Shown piece by piece: positions 23,469 to 32,273 of a DNA stretch of 64,000 nt. The stretch is taken from NCBI GenBank assembly GCA_963823895.1, contig CAWGNG010000045.1, positions 22,130-86,129 on the forward strand, given 5' to 3'. The stretch is from G963675935 sp963823895 (GTDB lineage Bacteria > Planctomycetota > Planctomycetia > Pirellulales > Thermoguttaceae). The stretch's first letter is position 1; each line of letters begins with the position of its first letter. Under the pieces are notes generated by a model that saw nothing but the letters and a program-made list of their open reading frames with translations, was not told the origin of the DNA and did no database searches. The position numbers and the translations under genes are program-made.

Positions 23469-24668
23469 ATGAAGGCGTTCTTTGGTCTTGTAACGGCAAT
23501 GGCGCTTGGGGCGGCGGCGCTGCTGCCTTCCGCAGGCTGCGGCCGGCAGGGTCGGCCGGAAAAGCCGACCGCGTCCCCCACGCATTCCCGTTCAACCGAT
23601 GCATCCAAACCCAGCGAGGCGAAAATGAGCGTTCACAAAGAGTTGCTTGGCAAGACGTCCGACGGCGTCGACGTCGATCTCTACACGTTGACCAACAGCA
23701 AGGGGCTCCGCGTCAAAATCATGACCTACGGGGCGACGATCATCTCGGTCGAAACGCCCGACCGCAATGGAAAAGCCGAGAACGTCACGCTTTCGCTCGA
23801 CAAACTCGACGAATACCTGAAGGGGCACCCCTTCTTCGGCTCGACGGTCGGCCGCTTCGCCAACCGCATCGCCAAGGGCAAGTTCACCCTCGACGGCAAG
23901 CAATACACCCTGGCCGGCAACGACCACGGAAATCATCTGCACGGCGGCACGAAGGGTTTTGACAAATACGTCTGGGACGCCAAGCCGGTGGAAACGGCCG
24001 ATGCCGTCGGCGTGGTCTTCACCCACGAAAGCCCCGACGGCGACGAGGGATACCCGGGAAAACTCAACGCCAAGGTGACTTACAGCCTGACGAACGACAA
24101 CGAGCTGAAGATGGAGTACGAGGCGACAACCGATAAGCCGACGATCGTCAACCTGACGAACCACACCTACTGGAACCTGACCGCGGCGGCCGACGACGTG
24201 CTGGGCCACGAACTGACGCTCAACGCCGATTTCTATCTGCCCGTCGACAAGGGGCTGATCCCGACCGGCGAGCTCAAGAATCTCAAGGGCACGCCGATGG
24301 ACTTCACTAAGGCGGCGGCCATCGGCTCGCGAATCGCCAAGGTCGAGGGGGGCTACGACCATTGCTACGTGCTGAATAAGAAGCCGGGTGAGGCGAAATC
24401 GCTCTCGCTGGCGGCGACCCTCTACGAGCCGAAGAGCGGCCGCGTCATGCAAATCTACACCACCGAGCCCGCCATCCAGTTCTACACGGGCAATTTCCTC
24501 GACGGCACGCAGCAGCGCGGCGGCAAGAAGTTCACGCAGCATTACGGTTTCTGTCTGGAGACGCAGCATTTCCCCAACTCGCCGAACAAGCCGTCGTTCC
24601 CCTCGGTGCTCTTGAAGCCCGGCGAGACGTACACGCACAAGACGGTGCATAAGTTCGGCGTGAAATAG
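23469..24668 (+). CDS. galM: Aldose 1-epimerase (galactose mutarotase), lipoprotein form
   Basis: 399 residues. Signal peptide with lipobox-like LLPSAGC near residue 24, so probably a secreted lipoprotein. The mature protein is a full galactose-mutarotase domain: STVGRFANRIAKGKF, GNHLHGG with a substrate His, NLTNHTYWNL with the catalytic His, and the catalytic Glu in FCLETQHFPNSPN. It interconverts alpha and beta anomers of aldoses. Upstream frame extension is open but the ATG at 23469 opens the signal peptide. A sugar porter gene follows, so both may serve sugar uptake. Confidence 0.9.
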   Translation: MKAFFGLVTAMALGAAALLPSAGCGRQGRPEKPTASPTHSRSTDASKPSEAKMSVHKELLGKTSDGVDVDLYTLTNSKGLRVKIMTYGATIISVETPDRNGKAENVTLSLDKLDEYLKGHPFFGSTVGRFANRIAKGKFTLDGKQYTLAGNDHGNHLHGGTKGFDKYVWDAKPVETADAVGVVFTHESPDGDEGYPGKLNAKVTYSLTNDNELKMEYEATTDKPTIVNLTNHTYWNLTAAADDVLGHELTLNADFYLPVDKGLIPTGELKNLKGTPMDFTKAAAIGSRIAKVEGGYDHCYVLNKKPGEAKSLSLAATLYEPKSGRVMQIYTTEPAIQFYTGNFLDGTQQRGGKKFTQHYGFCLETQHFPNSPNKPSFPSVLLKPGETYTHKTVHKFGVK

Positions 24669-24695
24669 TCGCTGATGCGGAAAGCGAGTAAATTG

Positions 24696-24765
24696 TAGGG
24701 TGCGCACTTGCAGGCACGCGATGACGACGCGGAAACGCCGCGCGTGCTCGCAGTCGCGCACCCTA
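24696..24765. repeat. Palindromic element, family J
   Basis: TAGGGTGCGCACTTGCAGGC and inverse arm GCAGTCGCGCACCCTA flank about 30 bases. Lies between the epimerase and the sugar porter genes. Confidence 0.7.
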
Positions 24766-24823
24766 TCTCGTTCTTCAGTAATCGAGAGTGCAGCCACAAC
24801 CGCGCCAAAGGAGCGGCCCCGTC

Positions 24824-26182
24824 ATGAAACTCAAGCTCTACCTGCTCGGAAGCACGCTGGTGGCGGCGGTCGCCGGCTTCCTGTTCGGCTTCGATACGGT
24901 CGTGATTTCGGGCGCGAACAAGATGTTGACGGCCCGTTTCCATCTGACGGATTTCATGCTCGGCGTCACGGTGGCCAGCGCATTGGTCGGGACGGTGCTG
25001 GGATCGCTGTCGGCGGGGAAGCCGGCCGAATGGCTTGGACGTAAACCGATCTTGTCCTGTTTGGCGGTGCTTTACATCGGCTCCGCGTTGGGTTGCGGTT
25101 TCGCCTGGAGTTGGGCGGCGCTGCTGGCTTTCCGCTTCATCGGCGGTTTGGCGATCGGCGGCGCTTCGGTCGTTGCTCCCTTGTACATCGCCGAGATTTC
25201 GCCGCCTCAAATCCGCGGCCGCTTGGTGGCGGTCAACCAATTGAACATCGTAATCGGGCTAGTCATGGCCTATGTCTCCAACTACATTATTGGACTGTTG
25301 ATGCCGGGTGATCCGTCGGCTTGGCGATGGATGCTGGGGGTCGTCGCCGTTCCCGCGGCGATCTTCTTCCTGCTGGTATTTCCTATCCCCGAGAGCCCGC
25401 GCTGGTTGGCAAAACGCCATCACCGCAACGATGCGCTCGCGGTCTTGCGCAAGCTGGGCAATGACGACGCTGAAGCCGTGATGAAGGACATTACCGATTC
25501 ACTGCATGAAGAGACGGTGGCGGCCGACGAACCGTTCTTCCAGGCCAAGTATCTCAGGCCGATTTTGCTCGCCTTCATGGTCGCCACGTTCAACCAGTTC
25601 TCCGGCATCAATTCAATCCTCTATTACAGCAACAATATCTTCAGCATGGCTGGGGCGGGCGAGACAAGCGAGTCGCTGCAATCGATCATCATCGGCTTGA
25701 CAAATTTGATCTTCACTCTGGTCGGCATGTCGGTCATCGACCATTTCGGCCGGCGAAAACTGTTGATTACCGGTTCGGCCGGCCTGACGGTCTGCCTCTC
25801 GATCACTGCGCTCGCTTTTTGGCTAAGCGACCGCGTGTCGCAGTCGTACCAACACCTCGTCGGCTGGGTGGTGCTCGGCAGTCTAATCGGCTTCATTGCC
25901 TTCTTCGCGTTTTCGTCGGGGGCGGTCATCTGGGTGTTCATCAGCGAAATCTTCCCCAACCGCGTTCGGGCCCGCGGGCAGGCGTTGGGCAGTTTTACGC
26001 ATTGGTTCTGGTGTACCCTGATCAGTTTGGGATTTCCATCGATCGCGCGTTATTCGAAAGGCGCACCGTTTCTCTTCTACGCCGTGATGATGTTGCTGCA
26101 ACTCGTGCTGGTGTGGAAGTTCCTGCCGGAGACGAAAAGGGTCTCCTTGGAAGAGATGCAGCGGCATTTGGGAATCGAGTAG
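24824..26182 (+). CDS. Sugar porter of the major facilitator superfamily (XylE/GLUT-like)
   Basis: 452 residues with twelve predicted TM helices. Family signatures: GFLFGFDTVVISGA in TM1, GRKP after TM2, PESPRWLAKR before the central loop, NQFSGINSILYYSNNIF in TM7, FGRRK and a final PETKRVSLEEM. Proton-coupled or facilitated monosaccharide uptake; the sugar is not readable, but xylose, glucose or galactose are typical. AAAGGAG is upstream of the ATG at 24824. Follows the aldose epimerase gene after a palindromic element. Confidence 0.9.
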   Translation: MKLKLYLLGSTLVAAVAGFLFGFDTVVISGANKMLTARFHLTDFMLGVTVASALVGTVLGSLSAGKPAEWLGRKPILSCLAVLYIGSALGCGFAWSWAALLAFRFIGGLAIGGASVVAPLYIAEISPPQIRGRLVAVNQLNIVIGLVMAYVSNYIIGLLMPGDPSAWRWMLGVVAVPAAIFFLLVFPIPESPRWLAKRHHRNDALAVLRKLGNDDAEAVMKDITDSLHEETVAADEPFFQAKYLRPILLAFMVATFNQFSGINSILYYSNNIFSMAGAGETSESLQSIIIGLTNLIFTLVGMSVIDHFGRRKLLITGSAGLTVCLSITALAFWLSDRVSQSYQHLVGWVVLGSLIGFIAFFAFSSGAVIWVFISEIFPNRVRARGQALGSFTHWFWCTLISLGFPSIARYSKGAPFLFYAVMMLLQLVLVWKFLPETKRVSLEEMQRHLGIE

Positions 26183-26225
26183 CACGTCCCAGACACTAGC
26201 GAAGTGTCTCGCAAACCACATTCTG

Positions 26226-27538
26226 ATGGGTTTTGACGGCCAAAATCGGTAGTGAATTCAAGGTATTGTGCTAGCACACCACTGCTAGCAGGCGCATTTT
26301 GTGGTTGCCTTTGGCGGCGTTGCTTGAGAGTAATTGAAAGGAGGGTCCATGAAGTAACTTCGCAAGGGAGGATGAATCGTCATGTACCAGCGAACTTTGA
26401 AACTTTCACAGGCTCAGCGCAGGACGTTGGTCGAGTATCGGAACCATGATCGGCGTCCGGACGTGCGGGAACGGTGTGCGGCGATCTTGAAGGTCGCCGA
26501 CGGCCAATCGCCTCATGCGGTAGCGACTCAGGGACTACTGAGACCGCGAGATCCTGACACCGTGTACCATTGGTTGGATTGCTATGAACAACACGGGATC
26601 GAAGGACTGTTGCGGCGGCGGCAGGGAGGCAGCCGTCGCCGTCCCTTTCGAGCAGCGGGAACAGGTGTTGGAGCGGCTGCGGCAAGGCCCCGGCGAGGAA
26701 GCTCGCCGCGAGGCGATGCCGACAGCCGCTGGTCCGCCGCCCAGCCGCTGGACGTTGCGGACCATTCGCGCCAGCATTAAGACGATCCAGAATTACACGC
26801 TCAGTGGCGTGTGGCGGTGGCTCCGTCGCAAACTGGGAGTGAAATTGCGTTCGGGTCGGGTCCAGCATTTTAGCCCGGATCCGCAGTATCGAAGCAAGGT
26901 AGCCAAACTGAAACGATGCCTGCGAGCAGCGGCGCAACCCCCAGGAAACGACATTGCTGTTCATCGACGAAATGGGGTACGCCGTCTGGCCCGAGCCGGC
27001 GCCGAGTTGGGCTGCCGCCCCGCCCGCGGCTCCACCGCAAGCGGATCGGCAACAGTCCAACAATGGGCTGTGGCGCGTGATCGGCGGCCTGAACGCCTGC
27101 AGCGGAAAAGTGACCTACGTGGACAACTACATTATCGGTCGAGCCAAGGTCATCGAGATGTATGAACGGATCGCGAAAACTTACGCTCGCGCCAAGACGA
27201 TCTACGTCGTTCAAGACAATTGGTCGATCCATACTCATCCCGACGTACTCACGGCCGTGGGGGCATATCCTCAAATCAAGCCAATCTGGTTGCCGACTTA
27301 CGCCCCCTGGCTGAACCCGATCGAAAAATTATGGCGATGGCTGAAGGAGACAATCCTCAAAATGCACCGTTTGGCCAACGACTGGCCCGCCTTGCACCAG
27401 CGCGTCACCGACTTCCTGGAGCAATTCGCCCGCGGCTCGAAACAGCTTCTGCGGTACGTAGGGTTGCTCGGCAACGGTCAACTGGCCCAATCGCTGCATT
27501 TTACGTGATTACTACCGAATCTGTTTGTCAAAACCCAT
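26226..27538 (+). mobile_element. IS630-family insertion sequence with terminal inverted repeats
   Basis: Left end ATGGGTTTTGAC...TCGGTAGT at 26226-26253 matches the inverse of the right end at 27511-27538; about 20 of 28 positions agree. A TA follows the right end (27539-27540), as expected for IS630/Tc1 target duplication; the left flank is TG, perhaps mutated. The element is 1313 bp and contains a frameshifted transposase gene. Confidence 0.8.
26382..27508 (+). pseudogene. IS630-family transposase, disrupted by two frameshifts
   Basis: Three frames together give one protein: the HTH part MYQRTLKLSQAQRRTLVEYR to about 26640, a middle piece (EQREQVLERLRQGPGEEARR ... LSGVWRWLRRKLG), and from about 26950 the DDE catalytic part: LLFIDEMGY, VVQDNWSIHTHP and PTYAPWLNPIEKLWRWLKE. 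All three acidic catalytic residues remain. GGGAGGA precedes the ATG. Some IS630 elements use one programmed frameshift, but two shifts point to decay or assembly indels. Two GCTAGC-centred palindromes lie at 26269-26292 in the leader. Confidence 0.8.
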
Positions 27539-27763
27539 TAGGAGTGCGCGCTCAACCCGCGAGAGAAGAGACGCGAATCCCGCATCCAGTTCCCGCACGG
27601 ACTCGTTCACCCGAAGCACAAGAGATGCCGTTTCCAGCCCGTCGGGCTCCACCACTGTGTCATACAAACGATTGACTGCTTGGACAATGCAGCGAAGCAC
27701 TCGCGAAACTTCGTCGTCGTACTCGTTGACATCCACATCTGGACAGAAGAACCGCCCGGCCAT
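27512..27763 (-). CDS. Small hypothetical protein, C-terminus cut by the IS630 element
   Basis: 83 residues from an ATG with a good GGGAGG site 7 bases upstream. Sequence is acidic and helical (EVSRVLRCIVQAVNRLYDTV, ETASLVLRVNESVRELDAGF, LLSRVERALLMG). Family not recognised. The last six codons lie inside the IS630 right terminal repeat and the stop is supplied by the element, so the native C-terminus has been lost. It lies directly downstream of the T-run of the structured RNA copy at 27783-27980. Confidence 0.55.
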   Translation of the reverse strand: MAGRFFCPDVDVNEYDDEVSRVLRCIVQAVNRLYDTVVEPDGLETASLVLRVNESVRELDAGFASLLSRVERALLMGFDKQIR

Positions 27764-27782
27764 TGAACGCCTCCCGATATGC

Positions 27783-27980
27783 AAAAAAGGGCGCCGAACC
27801 GATGCCGCTCCGAGAGCCCCCGCCAAGGGGCACAGTAGAACAGCATGGCCGACGCCCCTTTCGGGCGCGGTCCCAATGCTGCTCCTACTGTTCAAGAGCC
27901 GAAGCTCCAGTTGGCGGATTTCTCGGAAGCAGTTGGACGCTCGCGCGTCGATCAACTTGTATTCATGGCCGTGCGGTCGG
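27783..27980 (-). ncRNA. Structured RNA candidate X, copy 1
   Basis: Homologous to 31870-32078 on the other strand. Read 5' to 3' on the minus strand: GAGC-TTCG-GCTC hairpin (27907-27896), then a long stem 27891-27879 with 27843-27832 (ACAGTAGGAGCAG / CTGTTCTACTGT) enclosing a GCGCCC/GGGCGT hairpin, then a CCCC/GGGG hairpin, a GC-rich hairpin, and six T residues at 27788-27783. Stem bases differ from copy 2 but pairing is kept. The 5' end is uncertain. Function unknown. Confidence 0.6.
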
Positions 27981-28469
27981 CACGGCTGGCGGTATCCTCT
28001 CCGTCAAATGTCGTCTGGTCACTTATCGGTTGCCCGTCTCCAAGACGCGGCTGGACCATGCTTTCGCCGGCTGCGAAATTTCATAGCGCAAAGCCGGGTC
28101 GATCCGAGGCGCAACGGTACGAAAGGCAAGAAGCACCGATCGCGCCACGGATCGCTTGGCCGGCGGTTTGCAACCCGGCCAGCCCTCCCGACGCAAGCCA
28201 GTATAATTCCTGCCCAACCGAGGGGAAACCCCCACAAATCAGATTTTCTTCTGACAGGGGGTGTTGCTTCGCGCGTCCTTTCGCCCGATCGGCCGGGCTT
28301 TCACACAGGACGAGGTTCACGCTCAGGACGTTGCTGCCTTGCCGCTCGGCCCCCGATCATCCACCCCGCCAGCCGACCGGATCATCGCCAGGATGCCGGC
28401 CTTGAGCGGTCGAGGCGGTGCCGGCCAGGACGCACAACATACCACCAAGGAGGTAGGCTGCCCGTGGCT

Positions 28470-28800
28470 TCACGGCTGCTTGTTGCGGAGCAAAATCGTC
28501 CGCAAGACAGAGTGGCTCCCCTCCCACTTCTTGCCGCGCCGCCCGCGCCCCTCCTGGTCCAGCCGCCGGCAGATTTCCCGGAGACTCAAGTCCGCCGCGG
28601 CCAAGAATTGGGCCCGGCGGATCGTTTCCTGCTCTTCCCTGTCTGGCAGCAGTCTTTTGTCGTCGTGCGGGTCCAGCCGCCAGCCGAAGCGCAGACGGTC
28701 AACGCGGCCGATCCGTTTGATCGCCGTTGGCTGACTCCGATCGCCCTTGACCTTCGCGGTCGGAATGCTGGCCGTGAGGCAAATGGACTCGACCTTCGCT
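28470..28800 (-). pseudogene. Serine recombinase remnant (recombinase domain)
   Basis: The reading frame contains FGWRLDPHDDKRLLPDREEQ followed by ETIRRAQFLAAADLSLREIC and RRLDQEGRGRRGKKWEGSH, the pattern of the 'Recombinase' domain behind the catalytic domain of large serine recombinases and resolvases. The catalytic resolvase domain with its Ser is absent upstream, so this is a decayed fragment. It supports a history of integration in this region. Exact borders are unclear; the ORF continues into non-matching sequence. Confidence 0.6.
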
Positions 28801-28950
28801 AACCGATCTTCCAGAATGAGCAAGCCCGCATAAGGTGACAGGTTGTAGGTATCGTTCCTCCGTATTTCTTCGGCCAATTCACCTTCCCGACCGGGCGGCG
28901 CCTTCAATGAGTAACTGCCGCGGTCATTTTTGATTCTATGAAAGAGCGGC

Positions 28951-29011
28951 CCTCCTGGTGCTATACACGGTGTAGTAGTCGTTTTTACTCACCCAAAGCA
29001 CAGCCAGGAGG
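28951..29011 (+). promoter_or_regulatory. Stem-loop covering the Shine-Dalgarno site of the IS110 transposase
   Basis: CCTCCTGG (28951-28958) pairs perfectly with CCAGGAGG (29004-29011), extended by TGCT/AGCA. The right arm contains AGGAGG, the ribosome binding site 8 bases before the transposase ATG. Read-through transcripts would thus hide the site, a known way for insertion sequences to limit transposase; the functional role is inferred. Confidence 0.6.
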
Positions 29012-29019
29012 ACCGAGAG

Positions 29020-30102
29020 ATGTTATACCTCGCAATCGACCAACATCGCAAGCAGTTGACCGTGAATCTTCGCAATGAACAGGGCGACGTGCTCGTGAAA
29101 CGTCAGGTCAGCACGGAATGGCCGCGAGTACGGAGTTTTCTGGATGAAGTGCGCGAAATGAGCGTGTCGGAAGGAGGATTTATAGCGATCCTGGAGGTCT
29201 GCGGCTTCAATGACTGGCTGCTGAAACTCCTGGCCGAGTACGGCTGCCGAGAGACGATTCTGATCCAGCCCGAGAAGCGATCGAAGAAGAAGACGGACCG
29301 TCGAGACGCCTATGCGTTGGGCGAACTCTTGTGGGTCAATCGTCAGCGGCTGTTGGCGGGCAAGAAGGTCCAGGGGATTCGCCGCATCCAGTTGCCGACC
29401 GACCGCGAGGCCGAAGACAGGCAACTGACGGCGGTGCGGCAACGAATGGGCCGCCAGCGGACGCGGACGATCAACAAGATCAAACATCTGCTGCGGAAAC
29501 ACAACCTCGAACAACAGCAGCCGGCCAAGGGGCTGGATACGCAACGGACGCGGAAATGGCTGGCGACGTTGCCGCTGGAACCAATCGACCGCCTGGAAAA
29601 GGACTTGCTGCTGGCGCAATGGAAGTTGTGGGACGATCAGCTTGCAAGGTTGGAGTTGGAGATCGAAAAGCGGCAAGCGAAGAATGCGATGGCGGCAGTG
29701 CTGGCGACGATTCCCGGCTGCGCGGCCTATGGCAGTTTGGCGTTGGCCTCGCGGATCGGTTCGATCGAGCGATTTCCGCGGCCGGCGAGTTTGGCGAACT
29801 ACTGGGGCCTGACGCCCGGCTGCCGCAACTCGGGCGAAGCAACCGATCGACTCGGCTCGATCACCAAACAAGGCAGCGCGATGGCGCGATTCGTCCTTGG
29901 CCACATGGTCCTGCACGTGCTGCGGCGTGATGCGCGGATGAAGGCATGGCACGGTCGGATCAAGCGACGGCGCGGGTCGAAGATCGCGCGGGTGGCGGTG
30001 ATGTGCCGACTGGCGACGATCATTTGGCACATGGTGAAACACCACGAGCCTTACGCGGTAGGCGGTCCGCCGCAGCGAAAGCCGTCGGCCCAGGCCGCGT
30101 GA
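29020..30102 (+). CDS. IS110-family transposase (RuvC-like DEDD plus Tnp20 domain)
   Basis: 360 residues, apparently intact. The N-terminal DEDD domain has D7 (YLAIDQHRK), E59 (AILEVCGF) and D93/D96 (KKTDRRDAYALGEL). The C-terminal Tnp20 domain has TIPGCAAYGSLALASRIGS and the region ITKQGSAMARFVL that contains the catalytic serine of IS110 enzymes. IS110 elements are guided by a bridge RNA from their own non-coding end, so the flanks at 28900-29019 and 30103-30310 deserve inspection. Element ends cannot be set without a second copy, because IS110 lacks clear terminal inverted repeats. Confidence 0.9.
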   Translation: MLYLAIDQHRKQLTVNLRNEQGDVLVKRQVSTEWPRVRSFLDEVREMSVSEGGFIAILEVCGFNDWLLKLLAEYGCRETILIQPEKRSKKKTDRRDAYALGELLWVNRQRLLAGKKVQGIRRIQLPTDREAEDRQLTAVRQRMGRQRTRTINKIKHLLRKHNLEQQQPAKGLDTQRTRKWLATLPLEPIDRLEKDLLLAQWKLWDDQLARLELEIEKRQAKNAMAAVLATIPGCAAYGSLALASRIGSIERFPRPASLANYWGLTPGCRNSGEATDRLGSITKQGSAMARFVLGHMVLHVLRRDARMKAWHGRIKRRRGSKIARVAVMCRLATIIWHMVKHHEPYAVGGPPQRKPSAQAA

Positions 30103-30182
30103 GTTTGTACGAAGAGGAATACCGGAGGGTGTCTTGCGACATCGGATTTTCGGAGGCATGGTAGGGCAAATGAATGAGACCG

Positions 30183-30310
30183 GAAAACAAGAACAGCCCT
30201 GGCAGCGCACGCCACCAGGGCCTTACGGGTCATTCACCCGCCCTAGCCCGGCTATTCCTTGTCGGGTTGCGTCCCCGCAGAGCCCGACTCCGCTTCACCG
30301 GACAAAACCA
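30183..30310 (-). ncRNA. Highly structured RNA candidate, HEARO/omega-RNA-like or IS110 bridge RNA
   Basis: Helices visible: 30261-30266 with 30283-30288 (GTCGGG/CCCGAC), an inner TGCG/CGCA hairpin, TAGCC/GGCTA near 30244-30254, CGGGT/ACCCG hairpin at 30226-30240, and an 11-bp hairpin at 30197-30220, then a T-rich stretch (minus strand). A TATAAT sits at 30315-30310 on the minus strand. Segments such as GGACGCAACCC and GAATAGCC recall, from memory, the HEARO RNA that guides IscB, but no IscB gene is here. Helices also work on the plus strand, so an RNA from the IS110 right end is the alternative. Confidence 0.4.
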
Positions 30311-30329
30311 TTATAGAACAAGAGAGGAA

Positions 30330-31870
30330 CGGACGGAGAGAGAACGACGGTTGCATCGGCCCTTCCTCCGGGAAGAGGCCCTCGCAGACGCTGATGCCAG
30401 TCTGAGTGTCCCCGTGGACTCGGCCTTGGTTGCCGAGCGTAATTCTGATTGAGACGGCTGGCGTTTGCGAGACGGTCGCAGAAGAATACTCGGTGTCAGG
30501 CCCTTACGGGCTTGACCGGCTGCCGGTTTCGGCAGACGGATTCACGAAGGGATGGATAGGGGTGCCGCCGCACGAGAAAAGAACGGCGCGAACAACCTCG
30601 CAACAAAATGACCGCGACAACCACGTTCCAAAACCGATTCCTCAACGAGTCCCAAACGAAAGTGATCGAAAAGAAGCCCTACCGGGCTTCGGCGCGAACC
30701 GTGCGCGAAAAAATCCGCCAGGCGGCCCTTGACACAAAAGGCTCTTTCAGGGATGGAGACATCAAGAGTCGAGAGCATCGTTTTTCCTCCTCTTTCCGCC
30801 GAAACGTGTACTCCTCGGTCCTTGGCGACAAATGCCATTCTAACACGAACGAAGAGGGCCGCGCAGGCAGTCTTACGTCCAGCCAGCGAAGATTTTCACA
30901 GTGCTTTGGCGGCGGAAGCATGGGAGTTGGTAAGTCGGCGTCCTGCTGGAAACACGAGCAGAGTTGCCATCCGAAGGCAAAGCCAAATACCCCAAACCCC
31001 CATCAGAAAACCACATCGTTGCGGGTTTAGACGTGTTCCTCACGCGCGCGCGACCGGCGGGTGCTGGATGGCTTTCCGGCGTCGCGTCGCGTGGTGCCCC
31101 GGCCGTTGCCGTCAGCGCTGTCGGTCCCGTCGAGGGCGCTGCGGTCGCCGGCCGCTGGGTAGGTCACAGAATCGATTCTGGCGCTGGAATCGCCACTTCC
31201 GTCAGGCATCGCCGACGGGGAACCAGTCTTGGTATTTCCACCCTTTCCAGCCCGTGCTGGCCCGTTCCCTTGTAGAAGAGCCCTATTCTGGCGCCAGGAT
31301 CGAATCCTTTGCTTCGGGGAACCAATACGGCGCGAGGTGTTCGGCATTTCCACCCCTGCCGGCCAATGCCGGATTGTGGCCCGACCAACGCGAGGATTCC
31401 GAGGGCGTTTTCGAGCGCGGACGCCCTTTGATGACCTGGGAGCCGTCCAGGGACGCGGGAACGCACTGGCTCGCCGTGAACTGACCTTCAACGCCGGCTT
31501 GCCACCCCTCTTTACCTCCATGCTCCGTACCGGCCCGGCTGTTGTCGAAGCATCGCTTCAGAATCGCTTCTGCGCGCTGCGACGTGGGCTAGCTGCCCTC
31601 TCTGCGCCGGGCGTGGTCTGGGTCGATGTCTTGGTCATGGTTGGGCTTCCCGATCGGCTCCATGCCCCCTTTCGTCGCCCTGATTCCCGGTGAGCATCGC
31701 GGCGAGCCGTTCGCGTCTGATTGCCGCCATCAGCAGGGCGGTCGTCGGTCCAATGGCGACGATCAACGACCCTTTCCGCGTGTATGGCGTTTATGGCGTA
31801 GCCCAAAGCCTAGTTGCGTGGAAGGCGGGTCACGCCACTTCTTGCAAGTCGGCCGCCGTAAACCTCAGTA
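30330..31870. other. 1.5-kb region without a convincing gene
   Basis: ORFs up to 250 codons exist but none has a ribosome binding site, known motif or planctomycete-like composition. 30355-30545 has several hairpins (GGCCCTTCC/GGAAGAGGCC, CTCGGC/GCCGAG, GCCC/GGGC, CTGCCG/CGGCAG), perhaps a continuation of the structured RNA at 30183-30310. At 31174-31385 a degenerate direct duplication is seen. Probably decayed mobile-element sequence. Confidence 0.5.
31174..31385. repeat. Degenerate tandem duplication, ~110-bp unit
   Basis: ATTCTGGCGC starts both units (31175 and 31285), and GGGGAACCA, GG(T/C)ATTTCCACCC and CCAGCCC/CCGGCC blocks recur at matching offsets. Identity is roughly 60-65% by eye. 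Confidence 0.5.
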
Positions 31871-32078
31871 CCTTGGCCCATTTGTTTTTGGGGCAGGGCG
31901 CGAGCTACAAGTTTCTGCTTCCCAGAAAACCGCGAACCTGAGCCTTCGGGCTCTTGAACCAATGAAGCAGTGCTTGGACGAGCGCCCCACGAGTTGGGGC
32001 GCCGGCCGGGTGCTGTTCGTTGGTGCCTCTTCGCGGAGGTTCTGGGAGCGGCCACGGTTCGGCGCTCCTTTTTCTTTT
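31870..32078 (+). ncRNA. Structured RNA candidate X, copy 2
   Basis: Plus-strand homologue of 27783-27980. GAGCC-TTCG-GGCTC hairpin (31940-31953), long stem 31959-31970 with 32013-32023 (CCAATGAAGCAG / CTGTTCGTTGG) enclosing GCGCCCC/GGGGCGC (31982-32002), a CCTC/GAGG hairpin (32026-32039), then GGAGCG/CGCTCC (32045-32068) and TTTTTCTTTT, an intrinsic terminator. The conserved terminator fixes the transcribed strand. Family not recognised. Confidence 0.6.
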
Positions 32079-32273
32079 GTGGCTGCTGTGATTCTGAGGC
32101 AGCACAACATCCACACGCCGAAATCTCGGTCACATTAGAAGCGGCCCAGCGCCCGTTCTTAACTCGGCTCACCGCTCGTGGGTCGGTTCAACCTATCGTG
32201 TGCGTAGATCGTCTGTGTCTGTTTCTTCAATTCCAGGGCGCAAAGTCGCCCGCAACTTCTTGGGAGGTGTAAG

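Noticed and set aside
27845..28405. A 186-codon plus-strand frame over RNA X copy 1
   Set aside because: It runs antisense to the structured RNA, is not conserved in copy 2, and has no Shine-Dalgarno site.
29020..30102. CRISPR-like or TnpB-type nuclease
   Set aside because: The DEDD plus Tnp20 layout is that of IS110 transposases; no direct-repeat array was seen anywhere in the window.
30608..31030. A 140-codon frame after the structured RNA, considered as an IscB/TnpB-like gene
   Set aside because: No RuvC, HNH or zinc motifs and no ribosome site.
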